This document shows positions 15,401 to 26,270 of a stretch of 64,000 bases of DNA, one piece after another. Position 1 is the first letter of the stretch; the number at the start of each line of letters is the position of its first letter. Position numbers and translations under genes: made by a program. The notes under the pieces are model-generated. The model was not told the origin of the DNA and searched no databases. It saw nothing but the letters and a program-made list of their open reading frames with translations. Origin of the DNA: Motacilla alba alba (taxonomy: Eukaryota; Chordata; Aves; Passeriformes; Motacillidae); NCBI RefSeq assembly GCF_015832195.1, contig NC_052018.1, positions 29,478,115 to 29,542,114 of the forward strand. The letters run 5' to 3'.

Positions 15401-18400
15401 CTAGATGGATCATCTTCTGAAGCAAACTTGCAGTTTTTTATGTTCTTTTTAATTAATTTCTATAATTTCATTTAAAAGTAGGTTTTATTAAACAAAAGTA
15501 TAATGCTATTTCGGATTTCGAGTAGAAAAGTACCAATTGGTTTCAGCTTCCATTTCAGTAAAGTGTGGTGTCAAAACAGGAGTTTGGTGAAACTGAGTGC
15601 ACAGTTCAGCAGTAAGGTCAATAGATGGAGCCACACTTAAGTGAGATGAGAGGAAACACTGAATTGCCATGTTCACTGGTATGCAAATGAAAATCAGTAG
15701 TTTAAGTAGTTAAGGTTTACATTTCCTGTATCTCTGTCATATCTGCTTTTTATTTCAGCTTTCATTGAATAAGGGATGTAGAGTATGGGACACTGAAACA
15801 TTTAATTCTAATCTGACAGGTGGCTCAGACTTTGTGCTACTTATTGTTCTTATTTCTGATGAGCTTCCAACATAATCCTTCTTCTACCATTGATCACTGC
15901 AGAGAAAAAAAAAAATTGGAAATGCTGTGATAGCCCAAATAGTATTTAGATGGCCCATTTTTTTTTTTAAGTACCTTCTAGCAATTGAATAAACCTGCAT
16001 TTTCAGCAAACACAGTAGTACTTACAGGTGGACCAGCACGACCTACTTCCCCTGGAAGTCCTGCTGCACCAGCAGGACCCTGCAACAACCAAGGTAAATA
16101 GTATTTTTATACTATATAATACCAATGTAACAAACATCCAAGGACTGAGAACACATAATTCTCACAAACAACAAACCATGCCTTCAGACACCAATATTCT
16201 TGCCCCATATACCACAGACCTACACAACCTCAGGGGCAGCTGAAGAAAACACGCATAACAGACATAAAACATCAGGATTAAAACCATCTCTTGTTTCTCT
16301 CTTGTTTAAAAGTAATAAAATTACTTTTATTTACAGTATAATAGCTTTATTAAATATTCAAACAGATTCATTGAACAGAGTATTTATGAATTGTAAAATT
16401 TATACTTACAGGTGGTCCAAGAAGCCCCTTTCCCTGAAATATGAAAAAATGAGATCAGAAATATGGGGAGGGATATTTTTCCAAATCTAGTAAAGCTGTT
16501 TTCCAAGAAGAGAGTATTTCAGATAAAAAAGGTGTAAAAAAGCCCTCATTTGATTCTGCAAAATCATTTTGAAAACTTGTTCAACTACTGTAAAAAATAA
16601 ATTTTATTATTAGGTAATGCGTATCAGCAGAGAATATTAAATTACTGGTTAACTTGCCTTGCAGTATCATTACACATATTTATAAACATATATACTCCCA
16701 AAAGGGAATGAAGACATTAAAGGCTTTGTATTTAGCTAATTATCAAGTACCATGATAAACATGTCTATGCTCTAATAATTTCCTTATAAAGGTACATTTA
16801 AATTTATAATAAAAGTGACTCTTTTTTACCCACAGTGCTTCCCTGAGGCCTAAATCCATTAAACTTACAGGTTTTGGTAATGAGAAAGAACACCAAACTT
16901 CTCCTGTTTATATTTTCCATCAGTGTTGTTCTGAATCATTTTAACGAGATGTGTCCAAGATACAAATGTGTTTCTGCCTATTTAGATGATATACTCCCTT
17001 TAAGAAAAGAGATCCCTCCATCTTGCATTACTAAAGCAAATGGAAAATTTTATGGAGAGCAGTGTTGGTGATATATATGAAACACTAAAATGCAAAATCC
17101 CAAATATACTTAAATATTCAGGAGATCTGACATAATAAGGGGCCTGGGCTGAATGTGAGTAAAAAAGCCACAGAATATCAATCCAGGGTTGTATTTGTAA
17201 GCCCATGTAGAAAAGTCAATGCATTATGGAAAATTTCAAGCATTCATCAGAATCATTCCATTTTAACCATTTAATACACAGCAGAAAGTAAGCTTGCATA
17301 ACCTACATAATCCCTTTGCTATTGCTTCACACTTCCTTGCTACAATTCATCATATTATATGTATCTCTATTTGACAATACAAATCAAACTTTCACTGCAT
17401 CACATATTCTATATTATAACATCCCCTGCGTCTGAAAGAAGGAAACCACCTGCCTGCCGGTCTCATTGGAGTACCCCTTGCTAACACATCCCCTAACAGA
17501 GGCAGGGAAGGTCAGTTATACCAAAAGAAGCAGCTACAGCTACTGTGACCAGCCCACACAGTGGCCCAGGAGAACGCTGTCCCTTCCTCTGACCACTCCA
17601 CTGCATCTCTACACCTTCCTAGCAAAAAGCAGGGACTCTCCCCCAGCCATCAATGCCTCCTCACGCAACTACTCCACCCTTCTGGCCATGAGCTCCCTAC
17701 AAGCAGACCAAGATGCAAAGCTGAGAGCAGCTCCAGGGCAATCATCAGTAAGGACATGAACAGAGCAGTTCAGCAGTTCCTGTCCCAACCAGCTGCCCAT
17801 GTTCCTTCCTCTGTCTGTTTCCTAAAGGGAAAGCCTCTCCACACAGCCTGGGACTGCAGCCTGGCATGCCCAAGTGCCTGCTGTGTGCTGTGGAGGTGCT
17901 CATCTGACCCGTGGAGCACATGGAGTGCACAGGCCTGGCCAGCCCCCCAGAGTCTGCAATCCCCTGCCTCAGAGGTACCTGCCCTGTAATCTGGTAAGTA
18001 CCCCTGCCATCCACCACAAAGAGCCCAGTGTTTGCAAGTGTACCCTGTGCTGGACACTGTGTTTTAGTAGACCTTAAAATATTTTCAAATTCTCTGCCAC
18101 TAAATACACACAATCCTCCCCATATGCCACATCACCACATTGAATATCAGCTCATAGAAAAGTTAGAGGGAACTGAAAGAGAGAATGGACTGAAGAGTGC
18201 AATACATGCACTTAAAGCAGCAGCCCCAGGTCCATTTTCCAGAACAGGTGAGAGATATCAGCATATATAAATTACTTGAATAAAAAAATTACCTGAATTA
18301 ATCACAAGAATTCTAAGAACTTTGTAACCTTGTCATTTAAAAGATTGTCCACCAAAGAGAGGAGACAAAGTGAATAAATTAAAACAAAATTATGAAACAG

Positions 18401-21400
18401 GAAAAAATGTTAAAAGAGAGGATGATAACTGAAGACTGCCAGGGTACATTCTGGGGAAGAAAAGGTGACAGAAGAACACAAGCAAATGCTGTATATAAAA
18501 CTTTATGTCTTGAAAATACCCAGAAGTCCTAACTTGGCTGATAAATATCACTAGAGGAGCATGAAAACCAGTGATAATCATTTAAAACTAATTAGTGTTG
18601 TACCCAAGGCTGCTTGATTTTCTGTTTGCACTGAGCATTTTAACAATTTAAGCAAGAGGTTTTGTGAAAAATGAAGTCTTTGGATAACTATCCAGGGACT
18701 ACTTCGCTTGCAAAAAGCCACTGACAGTGTTCAAAGCAGTGCATAATTACACCTAAGCACTCCATTAATCATGTAGGCAGTATGCAGATTCATAAATGCG
18801 CTCACTATGTTTCTGGTAAATGAGGTTTCATGGATCAAACCAAAGAAGTGCAAAGGTTAAACAGCCCCATTACTCCACATTTGTAGAAAGAGCTTCTCCA
18901 AAAGTCTCTGAATCTGAAAATTGCACTCTGGTACTACCATTTCTACTTGGGTTTTTTGGTTGGGTTTTTTGGTTTTGTTTTTGTTTGCTTTGTTTTTACA
19001 GTAGGTGGGTTCTGTCGGGGTTCTACAGGGGATCTTTTGTTTGTTTAGGTAGCAGGGTTGTGGGGTTTGTTGTTGGTTTGGTTTATCATTTTTGTGGATT
19101 TTGTTACTAGGTATAATCTCACTAAAGGTCAGATGACCATGCTGGCCATTTCATTTTGAGAATCTTCCAGTAGCTGCATGACTTCTTCAGCAGCATACAG
19201 GTATTCACCAGAGGGAAAATTGCATTTATACTGGCTTTACTAGGAGATTTATTTTGAACATTAATCTCTCTATATGAACTCAGCACGTATGGGTTAACAA
19301 CCATGGAGCTACAAAATCAATCACTAAGCTTCTTCCTAATATGTGAGGTCTAAGGATAAATCTTAATAAGTATGAGGGTAATGACTCAAGTTGACTAAGT
19401 ATATCTATCTTTACTGTTCTTTTAAATAAATTGGAATTCTCCTTTCCTCATTATAAATATTCCTGTGGATTCACCTGAAAATACAAGCTTCAGTTGTTTA
19501 TTAAGCAGAGGCAGAACTCCAAAGGCAATCCCTACTGAGGTTCACTGAAGTGTTATCACCTTAGGATTGAAAGTCTCAGGGCAAACAAAATCACTCAGCT
19601 TTGAACAATGGTCCAAAATCTTATCAGATTTATTGCTTTTACAGTCTCAAAATATTGTGACAAAAGTCCTACTGCTCTGAAAAGAATCAGCATACTACCT
19701 TGACAAGTTGGTCCAGTTTCCTGCTTTGCCAAATTAATGTCTCTACCTCCGAATCGAGATTAACCCTCTTAATACATGCTTTATGCACACGCTTATTCTG
19801 GAGAGTCTTAAATTAATCATTCTTGCATTCTGTAAAAGGTGAGCTAAAATTATGTACATTTTCCTCAACTCAGTTTTTCTTTTGGTTGACAGGCTAAAAT
19901 ACCGCAGTACTTTAACCAAGTATTTCAGTAAATCAGTTTTATTTCCCCAGTTTTTCCCCATAATAGAAACACAGAATGGCTTGGTTTGGAAGGGAGATTA
20001 AAGATCATCTAGCTGCAAATTGCCATGAATAGGGACACCTCCCATTAGACCAGGGTGCTCCGAGCGCCATCCAACTTGGCCTTAGACACTTCCAAGGATG
20101 GGGCATCCAAATCCTCTCTGGGCAAATGGGCAACCTGTTCCAGTGCCCCGCCACCCCCACAGCAAAGAATTTCTTCCTAATATCTAATCTAATCTTTCAG
20201 TTTGAAGCCATTTGCCCTTGTCCTGCCACCACATGCCCTTGTAAAAAGTCCCTCTCCAGATCTCTTATAGGGGTCCCTTCAGGTACTGGAAGACTGCAAT
20301 GAAGTCAGCCTCAAGCCATGTCTTTTCTAGGCTGAACAATCACAATTTTCTCAGCCTTTCTTCATAGGATAGGTTGTCCATCCCTCTAATCATTTTTCCC
20401 CATATCATCTGAGCAAACATACCTGACAGAGTTTAACTACCTCTTCTTTTCAGCTAGATGTCGTAATATGCATTGCATACAACACAGAAATTATTTCCCC
20501 ATCTAGCTGAAATCAAAAACAAAAAAAGCAAAAAAACCCAAAACAAACAAACAAAAAGAAAACCACCTCAAGCCTCTAACAGAAAAATGTAGGAGTTTCA
20601 GTCTACCTAGAACCTACCTCAATTCTGCCATTTTCTGTGACTAAATTCAACTCATATATCGAGCCTGCAGACCAGCTAGCCATTATATTAACTATTTTCC
20701 AAATTTTCAGGTAAGAATGAGCATCCATGAAAATTAAAGTGGCCACAAAGTGATTCATCTTGAGTTTGAACAGGTCTATAATGTCACATCTCCAAGAATA
20801 ACTTCATAATTTTCTCTCTGGCCAACTATAAAAATAATTGTTAAATATAAATCTAATGAAAGTTAATAGGAAAAGGTCAAAAATACAACTACACAAGGAG
20901 TGTTATACTGGAATACCATACCTCTTCTATTTAATTTAAACAATTTCTCCAAATTGAATCTATTTCTTAATTAAATTTTAATTATATACACTCTTATTGT
21001 AATTTATTCTAATCATCTTGTTCCATTGCTCATCTTCCTTGAGGGTTTTTCCTAAGCTAAATTCCTTCATGCCAACCACTTCTACCAGCAAAACTCCTAA
21101 AATCTACAATTCCTTTCAGCCCCAAAAAACAGATGTCACATCCATCTGCATGCTAACTGGAACAGTACTCTTTGCATATCCTTTCTCATCATTTGGCCTG
21201 TTTTCATACAGAACTGCAAAACAGCAAAAGGAGTCACACAGAATTTACACTTCAGTGATGCCACTTTAACACATGGCTAGGAGTTGAAAACAGGAATAAC
21301 TGTAGACTCCCATATGCAAATGAAACATAGCCTCTCTCATCTCCATAGTATTTTCACAAAGAGATGGAAAAGAATGGTAAAAGTCCAAAATTTGGGACTA

Positions 21401-24400
21401 CATCACACATGCTCCTTCTTTTCTACAGTATACAAACCAATCACCTTTCATTAATATTTGCTCACTTAGATATAAAGACAAAACTGTTCCTTAAATTACT
21501 ACTTTTGTAACCTATGAGTTGACAAAACTGTTCCCTAAAGTACTAATTTTGTAACCTATGAGTTCTTTGAAACCTCAGAAATAGTTTTGGCCTTTTCTTC
21601 ACTACATTTAATGGTAAGAAGCCTTCATAATAATACTTAAGATGCAAAAATCCTCTTTGTATACTAAATGCATTACTTACTGGAAGTCCACGAGCACCTG
21701 GCAGTCCTGGCTCCCCCTTTAAAAGATCAAAAATGAGTTTTAAGAGGCATTAGCATCAAGTTTGTTAAACAATATACAGGAAAGTGTTCTCTCACTTTTT
21801 GGAGGGTGTCATTTAGTGGACATAGTCTGCAGGTATTATTCATCTTCGTTAATGCTATGCTGGTTTCATTAAGACTTGATAGAAAGGAAAGACTTTCTCA
21901 GTATTAGAAAGATACAGCCTCTGGCCTTTTATTCCCCCACCCCCAAAAACTCAAGCATGCTTCTTACTCAGACTTCTGATTTATATATCATTTGTTTAAT
22001 TGATGATAAAGTCAGGTTTCACTGTTCTGGTTCCCACTGCATATTACAATGGCACAATTGTAATACAAGATGGAATGGGCCTCAACTTTACTGAAGATGC
22101 TCAACCTTAATGTCAACAATGAAATGCCAGCCAGCATTCCTTGCTGCTGGCTGTGGGAATGGAACCTTCTTTGTGCTGTGTGGAAAGTGCCCAGCACATG
22201 TGTATTCTATAGGAATGTTAGGATTGTAAGAAAGACTGCAACATCTAATTAATCACATAGAGACAAACAAAAATGCTGCTTTAAAAAAAAATCCGTCATT
22301 TCATGCATAATTTTGATCCTACCTTCTGTCCTTTTGGTCCTGGGGCTCCACGTGAGCCATCAGGTCCTGTGAATCCCTTTGGAAGTAAGTTATACAATGT
22401 TAATGCAAGGGTTATGTGTTTTTCTTAATCACAACAGAAAACATCAAGCAACATAGAAAAATGAGACTATTAAATGAAATTGGTAAGTGCAGAAGCCTTG
22501 CAATCCAAATATTTATTTACATGTACAGATAGAATTGCACAAGTTTAAAGTGCTAGCTTCTAGTGACAAACATGCCTGTGATACGTATCTTCAAGAATTA
22601 CTCAGTCAAATCACAATTAAATAAAGCATGCCATCTCACATTATCTTATTTCCTCCTAATGGGAGATTGATGAATTTATTTCACAGCTAAGGTTAAAAAC
22701 AAAAACTGTCAGTGTTGTCCATTTCAAATAAAAGTTTCATTGACAATAACAAAAACACAAAACAAAACAAAACCCCAGAAGGCTGGCAAGCTGGATTTAA
22801 ATTTATCCTTTTAACTTGTCTATCTGGCTAAAATGAAAACCTAACCATGATATTATAACCAGAAATTCATTTGGAGTTCTTATTTTTCCCTTTGTTTCCA
22901 ATTCTATGGTCAGCTTATACGGCTTAGAAATTTCCAGATATCCAGCAGAGCTTTCCTTGTACATTTATCTATTACTTTTATTTTTTTGGAACACTTCCAG
23001 CAATTCAGTGTTCACACAATTCTTCCAACAATTTGATTTTGAAAGCTTACATGATCATTACAAGCAATTACTGTACAGTACCTTTTTACAGTCTATTAAA
23101 CCTGACACTGAAATAATTTTTGAAATAAAATGAGATTTAAAAAGTCAGAACTGCCTTTCCAATTAAACACATAAGGTATTATAAATCTAAAACACCAATT
23201 AAAGGTTGAATGCACAGTGGAAGTACAATAAGGTCTTCTTTTTTTTCTTCAAGTGAAAATAAAAAAGGTTCAATATTTCAAAAGACTGTACTCTGGTATT
23301 ACATTTTCATTAATCAACTAATAGGAAGGAATATACAAGTATGAACAGATACCAAAAGCTGAGCTGAGTTTAGTGTGTTCTGTTTCACGTGACTGCGTTC
23401 CCATGAATTTTGGCAAGGAAAGTAAAACTATGCCTTAAGTGAAAATTGTAAGAGGCAATGACTTTTAAAAGATCTGCTTATAGGATTTTGACATGTACAA
23501 ATGGGTTGTGGGCCTGTATTTTTTAGGAATATGTGAAGTAGTATGAGATGTCATTCACAAAGCCCATTTCTTCTTACAGATACAAAATTTGAACAGTTTA
23601 ATTAAAAAGACTCTTCCAGCTCCATGTCCACTAAATCTCTTCCCAAAAACAAATTAAATATTGACCTCTAACAGCATTGCAACCTTAAATAGAAACTAGG
23701 CTTTTTCATTTCAATAATTTGCAATATCCTCTAACACACTGGTTTATGGTATATAATCTTTATTTATGATATTTTAAATTTTTTAAGTTTTAAAAGCTTT
23801 TGTAAATTAAACATAAGCTTGCCTACCTCCTGGCATAACATCTAAGTACTAATGCAAAAATCTTGCTTCATAACAAGAAGTGCTTTTTAACAGTGCTCTC
23901 AAGAGAGAGAAATATGAAGCTTCCAAAAAATGTTTAAAGGCATTTTTATAGCCACAAATTTATTCAAGAGGTATGACCTAACAGGCCATCAACACTAGAT
24001 GATGTTGAAACTTCAATATTTTCTATTATTCCTCACAGAATGGGTAGATGGGAAGATCAGCAGACCTTTGTCGTGCCCTCGCTGCTCTGCCCTTCAACCA
24101 GAGGTGGCTTCCAGAGGCCACAGCACGTGTCATCCCTAAGACCACTGCCCAGTGCCCTCTCCAGGGCCAGGTGGCAGCACCCACAGCCCCCGTGCTTTAT
24201 TTATTTATTCTTGAATAAAACAAACAAACAAACAAACATACATACATACACGGAAATTCCAGAAAATCAAGTGTACTCACATCAGCTCCTGGCTCTCCAG
24301 GCAACCCAGGGGATCCTGGTTTGCCTGCATCCCCATCTGGACCCTTCAGGATTTAAAGGGACAGTTAAGCACGTTTCACAGAGAGAAGCAGAAACAAAAC

Positions 24401-26270
24401 TCAAAATTTCTTCTTTAGCAGAAGCAAATGAAAAGTAGCTGCAATCACTTACCGGTGGACCAGGGGGGCCCTTTGGACCTCTCTCCCCCTACCAAGATAT
24501 GAAAAGGAAGGTATTAGTCAGAACTACAACAACCTTTTATACTCTTTCATGAAAATCACTGATTTACATGTTACCAGAAATAATCCTGAACTCTTACGAT
24601 AGAAAATAAATATTAAATCCACATCATTTTTATTACAGACTAACAGAAATCCTCAGAGAAACTTCTGACAGGAATCAAGGGAACACATGTAGTAGCTCCT
24701 ATCAGGAATAATGCCACAAATCCTTATCATAATTTAGCATGAGTGGGCATCACTATGTAATCCCTTTTGAGATTAGATTTTTAAGACCCTTACACCCCAT
24801 TAATGGCAGATAATCACTGCATATGATGCTGATTACACAAAATAAATAATCCTGAGTTTTCTATACCAAAGATAATCTGAAAATCTGCTTCCTCCACTCA
24901 CTTCAGCCCACTACAGAGCATGAGACCCATCAATTCCTTCATGTATCCGCAGCCAAATTCAAAGTCCTGAAGATCAAAGGCTGACAGACAACACAGATAC
25001 AGCTCAGAGCATTTCCTGCTTCCTAGGCAGGGCATGGGAAACACTTACATCAATGCCATCAATACCGGGAACTCCTGGTGGCCCTGGTGGACCTGGGGGG
25101 CCTGGTGGACCTGGGGGGCCTCTCTGACAAGGAGTAAAAAAAAGGAGCAATTAGAGCCTGGCAAGCCATGGAGCTGTTCTGGGGGCACCAGCACAGTTAG
25201 AGGCTATAGGTTAGTCAGGAGGTCACAGCTGTGACAAGGACCAGCATCCTCACCCCATGCGTATCAGAAGCCCTATATCCTATTTTGACTGTCACTATGA
25301 GGATTGGCAACACTGACCTCACCAAAGGAATGGGGAAGGTGTTAAACCCCCCTCCCTGGGCCCAGCCACTCTCCTGTGCCCACAATGCTGCCAGGCCAGC
25401 GGGCTCCACTCCCCACCCAGCAGGATCTGAATGCCCCATGGCAATGACAGGATGGCAGAAATAAAAGCGATCTTTGCGGATCAAGCACCGAAATTCATTA
25501 CACTCTTTAATTACTCTTTCTTTCAACACAAAGGAGACAGTTTTCCTAAGAGCTCATACTAGCAACGAAAATTTAAACCAGCCCTGCTTCACCGACAGGC
25601 TCAGCGGTTTCCCCTGCTTCCTCGGGATTACATTAACATCTACAAAGGCACTTTCTCAAAGCGCCGGGCTCCCGGGGGGAGGTAGCAGGCGCCGCCAGCC
25701 TGTGGAAACTCAGGGAAAGGCAGTTCTAGGTCTCCGTGTCTATAATGGGGGGCTCTGTTCTCCTTGGAGTGAGCTCTGCCCGCGGCCCCACAACGGGGCT
25801 CTGTGAGCAGGAGGCTGCCCCGGGCCCTGAGCCTGGTCCCTTGGTCCCCGCAGAGCTGCTGCTCTGGACACATTTCCTCCACACGCCAGAGTTCCCAGAA
25901 ACATTCCGTCCAGCGGCAGTCGCGGTGTCACCTGCCCTGTGCTCGCAGGTAGGCGCACAGGCGGTACCACTGTCCTGCGGGCAGCTCGCCCCGGCCGCGT
26001 CACCCGCAGCTGCCGGGGGGACACGGCACAAACACCCTCCGGGGGTCGGCGCCGGGGCACGGCAGAGCAGCCTTCCGTGCCTCCCTCTGCACCGGCACAC
26101 CGAGCTCCGTCCGCTCCCTCGCACTTACCTCGATTCCCGTCTGGGTTACCTGCGAGGGAGACAAAATAAAAAACAACAAAGCAGAGCGAAAGTCAGAACA
26201 AACTTACTTGAGCCAGGGCGAGGCAAAGCGCCTGCAGGAAGAGCCCCAGGGGCAGGAGGCGCCGGGCCAT
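1..26270 (-). CDS. COL9A1: Collagen alpha-1(IX) chain, short isoform from the internal promoter (exon 1* + exons 8 onward)
   Basis: This is the second product of the locus. It starts at the alternative first exon 1* (26,208-26,270) and presumably joins exon 8 at 25,123. It lacks the whole NC4 domain and begins with its own signal peptide followed directly by the COL3 helix (RGPPGPPG...). In human and chicken this form predominates in vitreous and cornea. Exon 1* ends in phase 0, and exons 7 and 8 both start in phase 0, so the frame allows either junction. Only 58 nt separate exon 1* from exon 7, which is shorter than nearly all vertebrate introns, so skipping exon 7 is more plausible and agrees with the human short form. 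Isoform structure is inferred from sequence and known family behaviour; no transcript was seen. Confidence 0.85.

Larger units (their letters stand above)
11921..16025 (-). other. COL9A1: COL9A1 introns 14-17
   Basis: The long non-coding stretches are intron 17 (11,921-12,626), intron 15 (12,815-14,418) and intron 14 (14,473-16,025). I see unique AT-rich sequence with short A and T runs. The open frame at 13,841-14,263 shows no domain and is taken as chance. Confidence 0.7.
16434..21680 (-). other. COL9A1: COL9A1 intron 12 (largest COL3 intron)
   Basis: The 5.2-kb intron holds an unidentified GC-richer block at 17,440-18,080, a T/G-rich low-complexity block at 18,945-19,105, a CR1 copy at 19,963-20,395 and a 44-bp tandem duplication at 21,477-21,564. 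The remainder is AT-rich and featureless. Confidence 0.8.
21717..25048 (-). other. COL9A1: COL9A1 introns 8-11
   Basis: Intron 11 (21,717-22,322), intron 10 (22,377-24,280) and intron 8 (24,489-25,048) are AT-rich. A compound microsatellite of TTTA, CAAA and CATA units sits at 24,197-24,250, just inside intron 10 next to the exon 10 donor. A GC-richer unique patch lies at 24,040-24,195. Confidence 0.75.
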
